Part shown: piece after piece, positions 26,412-34,544 of the stretch
How positions within the stretch are numbered: position 1 is the first letter of the stretch
Layout: every line of letters starts with the position of its first letter
Source of the DNA: Methylobacterium terricola
GTDB lineage: Bacteria; Pseudomonadota; Alphaproteobacteria; Rhizobiales; Beijerinckiaceae
Reading direction: 5' to 3'
NCBI RefSeq assembly: GCF_006151805.1
Contig: NZ_VDDA01000005.1
Location: forward strand, 310,001 to 374,000
Length of the DNA: 64,000 nt
Notes under the pieces: model-generated
The model's input: the letters and a program-made list of their open reading frames with translations, nothing else
Database searches by the model: none
What the model was told of the DNA's origin: nothing
Translations under genes and position numbers: made by a program

Positions 26412-27298
26412 CGGGCGCCTCCCGGGCCGACCCACCACAGCATCTTCCGCTGCACCTGGCGCAGGGCGAAATCGGACAGGAAGCCGAGCACGCCGATGAT
26501 CGCCATGGTGAAGAAGACGAGCTTGGCGTTGAAGGTCGAGCGGGCCATCGAGGTGATCTGCCCGAGCCCGCTCCCGACCCCAACCGTCTCGGCGATCAGC
26601 ACCACCATCCAGGCGGCGAACAGGTTGAGCCGCAGCGTCATGAACAGGCTCGGCAGGATCGCCGGCAGGACCACCCGCCAGAAGGTCTGCCGCCCGGAAG
26701 CGCCCATGATGCGGGCGACGTGGATGTAGTTCTTCGGCACGCTCTCGATCTGCGCCCCCGTCGAGAGCACGATGGTGAAGAACAGCGTGATGAAGACGAG
26801 GAAGATCGCCGGCTTGTCGCCGATGCCGAAGACGAAGATGGCGACCGGCAGCCACGCCACCGGGGAGATCGGGGCGAGCAGCAGGACCGTCGGCAGCAGG
26901 AGGTTGCGCAAGAGCCGGACGTAATGGACCAGCGCGCCGACGAGCACGCCGCCGACGAAGCCCAGGCCCAGCCCGACGAAGACCCGCATCGTCGTCCAGC
27001 CCATGGTGATCAGGAGTGCCGCAAACCCGCCGCCGCCGCCTAGGCTGCCGATCCGGTTGGAGCGGTCGAAGTAGCGGAGCGTCCCGGGAATGTCGGACAG
27101 GAACAGGTGGGGCGGCGGCAGCAGCAGCGGGTTGACGAGGTCGAGCGCCCATAGGCCCTCCCACAGGCCCGCGAACAGGCCGAGGGAGACGATGGCCCAG
27201 CCCAAGGCAGCGAGGCGCCGGCGCCAGGCGGGCGGGAGCCCGGGCAGCGCGGCGCGCACCGGCGCGGGGACCGGGCCGATCCGTGCGTGTGTGGTCAC
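26408..27298 (-). CDS. ABC transporter permease (SsuC/TauC type)
   Basis: 296 residues with about six membrane helices (for example WAIVSLGLFAGLWEGLWAL, LLLPTVLLLAPISPVAWLPV) and the EAA-loop region HVARIMGASGRQTFWRVVLP that contacts the ATPase. Belongs to the nitrate/sulfonate/bicarbonate BPD family. Transcribed from right to left after the binding-protein gene (63 nt gap) and coupled to the ATPase gene. Confidence 0.92.
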   Translation of the reverse strand: MTTHARIGPVPAPVRAALPGLPPAWRRRLAALGWAIVSLGLFAGLWEGLWALDLVNPLLLPPPHLFLSDIPGTLRYFDRSNRIGSLGGGGGFAALLITMGWTTMRVFVGLGLGFVGGVLVGALVHYVRLLRNLLLPTVLLLAPISPVAWLPVAIFVFGIGDKPAIFLVFITLFFTIVLSTGAQIESVPKNYIHVARIMGASGRQTFWRVVLPAILPSLFMTLRLNLFAAWMVVLIAETVGVGSGLGQITSMARSTFNAKLVFFTMAIIGVLGFLSDFALRQVQRKMLWWVGPGGAR

Positions 27299-27361
27299 GA
27301 GGCGAGTGTCCGTGCGGGAGGAAGGGCGGCCGGGCCCTGCGCCCGGCCGTTGAATGGCGCG

Positions 27362-28414
27362 TCAGGCGGCCTTCAGCTTCAGGCCGGCATAGAGGCTCTT
27401 GTTCTCGGCGATCACCGCCTCGAGCAGGCTCCAGTCGAAGGCACCCTCGTCCGGGGCCTTCTTGACGTAGCCGAGGTCCTGCATCGAGGCGCCGCGCGCG
27501 ATGATGAATCGGGTCTGGTCGCGCTGATCGACCACGATCGGCTGCTTGGCGGAGGCGTCGATCGCTGCCTCCATGCTGGTCTTGTAGTACTTGCCAACCG
27601 TGTCCTTGAGAGCGGCGGTCTTGTCCGCCTCGGCCTGGGACTGGGCGACGAACAGGGCCTTGATCACCGCTTTCACGGCCGCCGGGTTGCTCTTGATGAG
27701 CGGCGCGCGCACGGCAAGCACGCAATCCGAATAGCCCTTGCCGTAGACGTCGGTGCCGTTCGACAGGACCTTGGCGCCTTTCCGGCCCATCACGCATTGC
27801 GAGGCGTAGGGCTCGATGTGGCAGATCGCGTCGAGGGCTCCGGCCATGAACGCCTGGGCGAGCTCCGGCGAGGTGTCGAGGTACTTCACCTCGACATCGC
27901 GAAAGCTCATCCCGGCCTTCTTCAGGTAGTCGTAGGGCAGCACCTCGAGGGTGTCGGCCTGGAAGGTGCCGAAGGTCTTGCCCTTGAGGTCGGCCGCCGA
28001 GTTGATGCCCTCGCGGGCCACGATGATGCAGCCCTCGACCCCGCCGCCGGCGACGATCCGCACGGGCGCGCCGGCGTCGTACAGGGTCATGAAGTTCGAG
28101 TAGGGAATCATCGACATGTCGACGAGACCGGCCCCGAACATCGTGGTGATCTCGGTGTTCGAGGGCGTCACCACGAAGTCGAGATCGACGCCGTCCGCCT
28201 TGGTCAGACCCCGCTCCTTGGCGAGGAACATGCCCATGTTGCAGAACCCGGAGCCGTGGGTGGCCTTCAGCGTGGTGCCCGCTGCGGCAGGGCTCGGCGC
28301 CAGCAGAGCCGCGAGATGCGCCGGCAAGGCGACCGCGGCCGCGGCACCGGCGCCCCGGCCCAGGAAGCCCCGCCGGGAAAGGTTACGATAGAACGACCCG
28401 TCACGATCGCACAT
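27362..28414 (-). CDS. ABC transporter substrate-binding protein (NMT1/SsuA-like, Tat signal)
   Basis: 350 residues from ATG 28414. The N-terminus carries a twin-Arg signal (LSRRGFLGRGAGAAAAV, cleavage near SPAAAG). Mature features fit NMT1-type binding proteins: GFCNMGMFLAKERGL, EITTMFGAGLVDMSMIPYS, LKGKTFGTFQADTLEVLPYDYL. ATG 28444 and a longer frame to 28591 are possible but put extra residues ahead of the signal. First gene of the operon towards the amidohydrolase. Ligand unknown. Confidence 0.87.
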   Translation of the reverse strand: MCDRDGSFYRNLSRRGFLGRGAGAAAAVALPAHLAALLAPSPAAAGTTLKATHGSGFCNMGMFLAKERGLTKADGVDLDFVVTPSNTEITTMFGAGLVDMSMIPYSNFMTLYDAGAPVRIVAGGGVEGCIIVAREGINSAADLKGKTFGTFQADTLEVLPYDYLKKAGMSFRDVEVKYLDTSPELAQAFMAGALDAICHIEPYASQCVMGRKGAKVLSNGTDVYGKGYSDCVLAVRAPLIKSNPAAVKAVIKALFVAQSQAEADKTAALKDTVGKYYKTSMEAAIDASAKQPIVVDQRDQTRFIIARGASMQDLGYVKKAPDEGAFDWSLLEAVIAENKSLYAGLKLKAA

Positions 28415-28944
28415 GGCTCGGTCCCGTCTCGAAGACGTGGACATCCGGTGAACGGCACTCTCACCGCGGACTCGGCGAGACCGCTCGACCATGCGCGCAT
28501 GGCCGGGCGGACCCTCAGCGGACACCCGACGATGGGCACGCCAACCCGAAAAGAGCCTTTGCGGCTCTGCGCTGCGGCTGATGCCAAGCAAGTCACGTGC
28601 CAGCGGTCGACCTCTCGCCTCGCATGAGCGCCCTCTGGCGGGCGTCCGTTGCCGTCGTGAATGCCGCGACCCGCCGCGATGCTCCTGACGGCGATGCCGT
28701 CTTGCCCGTGATCAGGTGTGGAACAAGGCCCGCGCTTCCGGAGTGATCGGCGTCCGAACGGGCCTCCCAGGATACGTCGTCCAGGTTGCCGCCCGCGCTC
28801 TCAACGGGAGGCTTGCGGAGGCTGGTCGTGCGTGCCGATCCGCGTGTGGGCCGGGCGCTGGTCTTCGACGCCCACGACCGGGCATTCGCCGTCTTCCGTG
28901 GCAACTGCCGGTGCGGCCTCTCGGGCCGCGACTCAATCGGCATC

Positions 28945-29215
28945 GGAACGCGGGGACACTGGCCCAGCACGAGAGCGGACGCGAAGTTTCGGGCGAGCGT
29001 GTCGAAGCGGGTGGCGCTGCGGCGGAAGTCCTTCAGGCGGCAAAACCCCTCGACCCGCCAGCGGCCGCGATGGCGCCCGTTGTCGGGGCGGGTCTCGCGC
29101 GTGCGGGCGCGGGTGCCGGGAATGACCACGCTGATGCCCGGCCGGCGCAATTCCTGGCGCCGCCAGTCGGCATCGTCGCCCGTGTCAGCGATCGGCCGGC
29201 GCACGCGGCCCGGCG
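28945..29215 (-). pseudogene. Relic of an IS5-family transposase (C-terminal part)
   Basis: Minus-strand translation gives PIADTGDDADWRRQELRRPG, ISVVIPGTRAR, then FCRLKDFRRSATRFDTLARN and FASALVL. This is the C-terminal DDE-transposase pattern (ADRGYDADWFR ... IPG ... FGRLKDFRRIATRYDKLARNF ... ). The N-terminal two thirds are absent. The remaining parts of the long gap 28415-29450 show no gene I can support. The fragment is not simply the missing end of the relic at 22.9 kb, because the order on the strand is reversed; they are two copies or a rearranged one. Confidence 0.62.
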
Positions 29216-29450
29216 CCTCGGCGCCTCACCGAACGGCACGATCGGGGTGATCGGGCGTTGGGCCGGTGCGGCCGGCCCGCTTCCGCCGCCACACCCGCCT
29301 CGCCCCCGGGGCGGCCATCCTCGGCTGGAGGACGGCGCCCCTCGCGTGCCCGTCCGCTACGCGCGGAGCGCCGGCATCGACGGTTTCTTCCCGCTTCTCC
29401 AGGCCAGCCTCATCACCCGCAACCGGAGACAGCGGTTCTGTCAGGCACCC

Positions 29451-30644
29451 TTAATCGACCTTGCGCGTATCGAGCAGCGCCCAAGTGCCGTCCTTCACCT
29501 CGACGACGTAGATCGGCTTGATCGCATCGCGGTCCTCGCCGAACGAGATGCTGCCCTCCAACGCATCGAAATCCTTCAGCGATGCCAGGGCGTCGCGGAC
29601 GGCCGTCCGCTCGGCAGCGAGCTTGCTCGACTCGGCCGTCACCTTGGCGCGCGAGGCCGCCTCGGCGAGCAGGTAGACGATGTCGTAGGCGGCGGCGTCC
29701 TGCTGGTTCGGCTCGTGGCGGGCGATGCCGGCGGCCTTCGTCCGCTCGCCGAACGCCTTGGCGAAGGCCTGCGTCCGGGCATTCAGCACGGGAAAGAACG
29801 TCGTCCCGATGGTCAGGGCCTCGCCCGCGCCCTCCATCCGCCGCGGCAGTTCCGGGTCGGCGATGGTGGTGCCGCCGACGAGGCGGCCCTTCACGCCCTG
29901 GCGCTTCATCTCCTTGGCGAGGTTCACCGCCGCCTCGGGCGGAGCGCCGAGCCCGATGACGTCGGCCTGCATCTGCGCGAGGCGCGAGACCTGCGGCGAC
30001 AGATCGAAGGCGTTGTACTGGAAGTCGACGCTGCCCTTCACCGGGATCTCGTACTTCGCCATCAGGCCCGGCAGCACCGCCGTGCCGATCGACTTCGATA
30101 CCACGTCGTCGGTGGCGTACGCGATGGCGCCGCTGGCGCTCGGCAGCTTCTTGTCCTTGAGCGTCGCCAGGACTTGGTCGATGACCTTGCCCTCGTCGCG
30201 GGTGTTGCGGAAGGCGTAGGAGAAGCCCTTGGTCAGGTTGGGGGCCGACGACGACATCGACATCTGCACGATGCCGAGGCGCTCGCCGGCCGGGAACGCG
30301 ACCCGGACCTCGCTGGAGCTGAACGGGCCGATGACCGCCATCGCCTTGTCGTCCTCGGCGAAGCGGCGGACCGCGAGGGCGGCCTGCTTCGGGTCGCCGC
30401 CGGTGTCGAACTTGACCAGCCGCAGGGTGTGCCCGCCGACGCCGCCCTTGGCGTTGATCTCGGCGACCGCCATGTCGACCGCCACCTCGTTGGTGTTGGC
30501 GAGGCTCACATAGGGGCCGGTCTTCGCCATCGAGAAGCCGAGGACGATCTCGGCGGCCCGGGCGCCCGGCGCCGCGAGCAGACATGCCGCCATGACCGCC
30601 CCACCGACCGCCCCACCGGCCGTCTTGCCCGTCGCTGTCATCAC
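29451..30644 (-). CDS. Branched-chain-type ABC substrate-binding protein (LivJ/K-like)
   Basis: 397 residues: signal peptide (VGGAVMAACLLAAPGARAAE), then the Peripla_BP_6 pattern GFSMAKTGPYVSLANTNEVA, INAKGGVGGHTLRLV, AVIGPFSSSEV and QQDAAAYDIVYLLAEA. Periplasmic receptor of the Liv-type importer whose other four genes are directly upstream (54 nt gap). Ligand is probably an aromatic acid rather than an amino acid, judging from the HpaB-like monooxygenase genes; that is inference. Confidence 0.9.
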   Translation of the reverse strand: MMTATGKTAGGAVGGAVMAACLLAAPGARAAEIVLGFSMAKTGPYVSLANTNEVAVDMAVAEINAKGGVGGHTLRLVKFDTGGDPKQAALAVRRFAEDDKAMAVIGPFSSSEVRVAFPAGERLGIVQMSMSSSAPNLTKGFSYAFRNTRDEGKVIDQVLATLKDKKLPSASGAIAYATDDVVSKSIGTAVLPGLMAKYEIPVKGSVDFQYNAFDLSPQVSRLAQMQADVIGLGAPPEAAVNLAKEMKRQGVKGRLVGGTTIADPELPRRMEGAGEALTIGTTFFPVLNARTQAFAKAFGERTKAAGIARHEPNQQDAAAYDIVYLLAEAASRAKVTAESSKLAAERTAVRDALASLKDFDALEGSISFGEDRDAIKPIYVVEVKDGTWALLDTRKVD

Positions 30645-30697
30645 CCTGTCCCCTTATGGTTGGTTGACGTGTGGTCGGCCGACCCTGCGGCGGTGCC

Positions 30698-31438
30698 TCA
30701 GTGCAGGGCGGCGGGCTCGCCGGCGGCGCGGCCGAGATAGGCTTCCGCGAGGCGTGGGTCGCCGGCGAGCTGGGCCGGATCGCCCGCCATCACGATCCGC
30801 CCCAGTTCCAGCACCGCGGCTTTGTGGGCCACGGCGAGGGCCTGGGCGGTATTCTGCTCGACGAGCAGGATCGTGATCCCGTCGCGATTGAGTTCGCGGA
30901 TCAGCGCGAACAGGTGCCCGATGAACAGCGGCGACAGGCCCAGCGACGGCTCGTCGAGCATCAGCAGCCGCGGTCGGGCGATCATCGCCCGACCAACCGC
31001 GAGCATCTGCTGCTCGCCGCCCGAGAGGCAGGACGCCGCCATGTGGCGGCGCCGGCCGAGATTGGGGAACCGGTCGTAGATCGCCGCGATGTCGCGCTGT
31101 ACGCCGTCGGGATCGCGCCGGAGATGGGCCCCGACCAGAAGGTTCTCCTCGATGGTCAGCGAGACCAGGATCCGGCGCCCCTCCGGCACCAGCACGAGGC
31201 CGCCGGCCAGCCGGGCCGGAACGCCGGCGCCGGTGATGTCGCGGCCGTCGAAGACCACCCGCCCGCCGCGCGGGCGCACCACCCCGGCGACAGCCTTGAG
31301 CAGGCTGCTCTTGCCGGCCCCGTTGGCCCCCAGCAGGGCGACGATCCCGCCCTCGGGCACGGCGAGCGACAGCTCATGCAGGGCGGTGACGTGGCCGTAG
31401 GCGACCGAGAGCCCGGCGATGTCGAGGAGAGTGCGCAT
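30698..31438 (-). CDS. livF: Branched-chain-type ABC transporter ATPase LivF
   Basis: 246 residues, Walker A GANGAGKSSL near residue 37, signature LSGGEQQMLAVGRAM and Walker B LLMLDEPSLGLSPL, the exact LivF pattern. Its ATG shares a base with the LivG stop. Second ATPase of the importer; pairs with LivG. Confidence 0.95.
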   Translation of the reverse strand: MRTLLDIAGLSVAYGHVTALHELSLAVPEGGIVALLGANGAGKSSLLKAVAGVVRPRGGRVVFDGRDITGAGVPARLAGGLVLVPEGRRILVSLTIEENLLVGAHLRRDPDGVQRDIAAIYDRFPNLGRRRHMAASCLSGGEQQMLAVGRAMIARPRLLMLDEPSLGLSPLFIGHLFALIRELNRDGITILLVEQNTAQALAVAHKAAVLELGRIVMAGDPAQLAGDPRLAEAYLGRAAGEPAALH

Positions 31439-32193
31439 CAGGCCGCCTGCCCCAGATAGGCCGCGCGCACCCGCTCGTCGCGCTGCACCTGCGCCAGCGT
31501 GCCCTCGGCGAGCTTCTGGCCGAAATCGAGGACCACGACGTGCTCGCAGACCTCCCCGACGAACTGCATGTCGTGCTCGACGACGAGCAGCGTGACGCCG
31601 CGGCCGCGCAACAGGGCGAGGTGGTCGCGCAGGGCGTTGGTCTCGGTCGGGTTGAGGCCGGCGGCGGGCTCGTCGAGCATCAGCAGCGACGCCCCCGAAA
31701 GCGTGGCGCGCACGAGGTCGACCCGCTTGCGGATGCCGTAGGGCAGCCCCCCGACTCCGGCATCGGCATAGGCGGCGAGCCCCGCTTCGGCGAGGGCGTC
31801 GATCGCCTCGCGCCGCCAGCGGTGATTCGGGACGAGGCGGAACGGCACCAGCAGGTCGCGCAGGCCGCGGGTGGTGGCGTGCTGGCCGACGAGCAGGTTC
31901 TCCACCACCGACAGATGGTCCATCAGCCGGACGTTCTGGAAGCTGCGCGCGATGCCGTGCCGGATGCGCTGGCGGGACGGCAGCGCGGTGATGTCCCGCC
32001 CGGCGAGCAGGATGCGCCCGCCGGTCGGGCTGTAGACGCCGCTCACAAGGTTGAACACGGTGGTCTTGCCGGCACCGTTGGGGCCGATCAGCGCCGTCGC
32101 CCGTCCCTTGGGCACGGTGAAGCTGAGATCCTGCACTACCTGGAGGCCGCCGAAGGCGATCGAGAGATGCTCGATGGCGAGGAGCGCGGTCAT
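31438..32193 (-). CDS. livG: Branched-chain-type ABC transporter ATPase LivG
   Basis: 251 residues, Walker A GPNGAGKTTVFNLVSG, the LivG-specific insert ITALPSRQRIRHGIARSFQN and Walker B LLMLDEPAAGLNPTE. ATG 32193 chosen because it overlaps the permease stop by 4 nt; upstream codons in frame belong to the permease shadow. Works with LivF on the LivHM channel. Confidence 0.95.
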   Translation of the reverse strand: MTALLAIEHLSIAFGGLQVVQDLSFTVPKGRATALIGPNGAGKTTVFNLVSGVYSPTGGRILLAGRDITALPSRQRIRHGIARSFQNVRLMDHLSVVENLLVGQHATTRGLRDLLVPFRLVPNHRWRREAIDALAEAGLAAYADAGVGGLPYGIRKRVDLVRATLSGASLLMLDEPAAGLNPTETNALRDHLALLRGRGVTLLVVEHDMQFVGEVCEHVVVLDFGQKLAEGTLAQVQRDERVRAAYLGQAA

Positions 32194-33092
32194 GATCCGG
32201 ATACCTCCGTGCTCAGGCGCGTCTCGGGGCCCGGGTGCCCGGAGGTGCGAGACGGGGCGCGGGAGGCGGCGCGGCGGCGCGGGCGCCAGTGGGCGCCGGC
32301 GGTCACCAGCCCCTGCGGACGCAGGGCCATGACGCCGATGATGAGGAGGGCGAACAGCACGTAGCGCCAGCCGCCGCCGGCCCGTAGCACCTCGGGCAGC
32401 AGGGTGAAGAAGGCGCCCCCGACGAGCGGCCCCCACACCGTCTGGACCCCGCCGAGCAGGACGTACAGCACCGTGAAGATGCTCAGAGCGACGTTGAAGT
32501 GCTGCGCCTCGACGAAGCTGAAATGGTGGCCGTAGAGCCCGCCGCCGAGCCCGCCGATCACGGCCCCGAGGGTGAGCGCGCCGACCTGGACCGCCCGGAC
32601 GTTGACGCCCATCAGGTCGGTCACGACCGGGTCGCTCTTGATCGCCGTGAGGTAGAGGGCGAAGCGGGTGCGCGAGAGCAGCAGCATGGCGGCGAGGATC
32701 GCGGCGGTCGCGGCGAACACGGCCCCGGGCCCGGCATAGGCCGAGACAGGGTAGCCGGCGGCGCCGCCGACGACGTCGAGGTTGAGGAAGATCGCCGCGA
32801 TCACCTGCCCGAGGGCGAAGGTCGCGAGCGCGAGATAGATGCCCTGGGTGCGCAGGATCGGCACCGCCACGAGGAGCGCGAGTAGGCCGGCGCAGGCGCC
32901 GCCCGCGGGAACCGCCGCGCCGATCGACCAGCCGGCCTCGTTGGTGAGGTAGGCGGCCGCGTAGGCCCCCGTCGCCATGAAGCCGGCCACGCCGAGGTTG
33001 AGCTGGCCGGCGGCCATCGGCAGGTAGACCGCGTAGGCCGCGATGACGTTGAAGCAGAGGATGACCAGAAGGCCGGATTGGTAGCCGGTCAT
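32190..33092 (-). CDS. livM: Branched-chain-type ABC permease LivM
   Basis: 300 residues with eight or more hydrophobic segments, the pattern GQLNLGVAGFMATGAYAAAYL near the N-terminus, IKSDPVVTDLMGVNVRAVQV in the cytoplasmic loop and LYVLLGGVQTVWGPLVGGA towards the end, all LivM features. The C-terminus has an extra basic/polar tail of about 30 residues. Shares one base with LivH upstream. Confidence 0.94.
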   Translation of the reverse strand: MTGYQSGLLVILCFNVIAAYAVYLPMAAGQLNLGVAGFMATGAYAAAYLTNEAGWSIGAAVPAGGACAGLLALLVAVPILRTQGIYLALATFALGQVIAAIFLNLDVVGGAAGYPVSAYAGPGAVFAATAAILAAMLLLSRTRFALYLTAIKSDPVVTDLMGVNVRAVQVGALTLGAVIGGLGGGLYGHHFSFVEAQHFNVALSIFTVLYVLLGGVQTVWGPLVGGAFFTLLPEVLRAGGGWRYVLFALLIIGVMALRPQGLVTAGAHWRPRRRAASRAPSRTSGHPGPETRLSTEVSGS

Positions 33093-33964
33093 TACAGCTT
33101 CTCCCGAGCCGGAGGACGGCCGAACAGGCCCTGCGGGCGCAGCACCATCACGGCGAGCAGAAGGCCGTAGACGGTGACGTTGACGACGTCGGCGCCGAGA
33201 TAGGTGATCGACAGAACCTCGGTCAGCCCGATCAGCAGGCCACCGGCGACGGCGCCCCAGATGCTGCCCATGCCGCCGAGGATCATCGCGGCGACGCCCT
33301 TGAAGCCGACGCCCTCGCCCATGAACGGCGACACCTGGAGGTAGTTGAGGGCGAACAGCACGCCCCCGAGGGCCGTGAAGACCGCGCTCAGGATGAAGAT
33401 CCCCGGCACCAGCCGCCCGACATCGATGCCGAGGATCACCGCGGTCTCGCGGCTCTCGGCGATGCTGCGGACCTGCCGGCCGAGGCTTGTGCGCGACAGC
33501 ACCACGGAGATCGCCACGACCAGGGTCAGGGCGACCGCAAGGCTGACGAGCTGGGCGCCGCCGACGACGAGGCCGCCGATGCGCAGGTTGAAGTCCGGCA
33601 CCAGCGCCGGGAAGGCCTGCTGGTCGGACCCGGCGCCGACCAGGGCGAGGTTCTCCAGGAGGACCAGGAAGCCGAGCGAACTGACGAGGGGCACCTCCGG
33701 CTCGCGCGCCTGGCTGCGGCGGTAGGACAGCCGCTCGACAGCGAGCGCCACCAGCCCCGCCGCCGCCACCGCGCCCAGGATCGCCAGGCCCCAATGCAGG
33801 CCCTTGCCGATCAGGATCCAGGTCACCATCCCGCCGACCATGAACAGGCCCGGGATCGAGAAGTTGAGGAAGTTCAGGATGCCGATCGACAGCGTGAACG
33901 AGACCGCCACCAGGACGTAGATCGCACCGAGCATCAGGCCGTTGACGAGTTGCTGGGCGATCAT
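33092..33964 (-). CDS. livH: Branched-chain-type ABC permease LivH
   Basis: 290 residues from ATG 33964 (MIAQQLVNGLMLGAIYVLVAV), the standard LivH N-terminus; SIGILNFLNFSIPGLFMVGGM and MILGGMGSIWGAVAGGLLIG complete the pattern. First gene of the transporter operon, 61 nt downstream of the cupin stop on the same strand, so the cupin and perhaps the monooxygenase genes may be transcribed with it. Confidence 0.94.
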   Translation of the reverse strand: MIAQQLVNGLMLGAIYVLVAVSFTLSIGILNFLNFSIPGLFMVGGMVTWILIGKGLHWGLAILGAVAAAGLVALAVERLSYRRSQAREPEVPLVSSLGFLVLLENLALVGAGSDQQAFPALVPDFNLRIGGLVVGGAQLVSLAVALTLVVAISVVLSRTSLGRQVRSIAESRETAVILGIDVGRLVPGIFILSAVFTALGGVLFALNYLQVSPFMGEGVGFKGVAAMILGGMGSIWGAVAGGLLIGLTEVLSITYLGADVVNVTVYGLLLAVMVLRPQGLFGRPPAREKL

Positions 33965-34025
33965 GCGGGTCGGACCTTCGGTTCGGGACCGGCGGGGGAC
34001 GGAGTGGCGGTCATCGTCGGGCGGC

Positions 34026-34406
34026 TCAGACCGGATCGAAGTAATGAAGCTCGAACAGGATGCAGCCGCCCTCGGACTTGAACGGGCCGTGGAAGGCGCC
34101 CGGGGGCCGGCAGGCATAGGTGAAGGGCTTGAATGCCTCGCCGCCGTTGCCCTGCTCGTCGTTGCCGACCGTCAGGTCGCCGGAGACGAGGAAGACTTCC
34201 TCCCAGTATTCGTGGACGAACGGCGCGGTGGTGAACACGCCGGGCTCGAAGCGCAGAAGCCGGCTGCGGCTGCCGCGCTTGGCCGCCTCATCGAGGGCCC
34301 CCGACAGGATCTTCTGCTGGATGCCCGCCGGATAGCCCGGCGGCACGGCCCAGCCCTCCGTCATGTCGACGGCACGGAACTCGTCATGCACCTTGTTGAT
34401 GGCCAC
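34026..34406 (-). CDS. Cupin-domain protein
   Basis: 126 residues forming one small beta-barrel: FVHEYWEEVFLVSGDL resembles cupin motif 1 with His and two Glu as possible metal ligands, and PPGAFHGPFKSEGGC resembles motif 2 with a His. Small single-domain cupins act as dioxygenases, isomerases or sensors. Located between the HpaB-like gene and the Liv transporter, it may handle the product of the hydroxylation; no specific function can be assigned. The leader AAGGAGAT fits ATG 34406. Confidence 0.78.
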   Translation of the reverse strand: MAINKVHDEFRAVDMTEGWAVPPGYPAGIQQKILSGALDEAAKRGSRSRLLRFEPGVFTTAPFVHEYWEEVFLVSGDLTVGNDEQGNGGEAFKPFTYACRPPGAFHGPFKSEGGCILFELHYFDPV

Positions 34407-34544
34407 GGCTCATCTCCTTGAGGAACGATGTGGAAGGACGGATCGCGTCGGGCGGTCGCTATCGCCACGCGAAGGCCGGCGTCGCTCAACGGGCGGCGCG
34501 GGCGGGTCAGGCGGAAACCCGGACGCGCTCGTCCGGGACCCGTC

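Noticed and set aside
22860..29215. The two transposase relics as halves of one IS split by insertion of the operon
   Set aside because: On the minus strand the C-terminal part comes before the central part, so a simple insertion cannot produce this order.
29225..29450. A further coding remnant between the transposase relic and the Liv binding protein
   Set aside because: Short frames on both strands gave no recognisable family; only the end of the binding-protein gene is certain.
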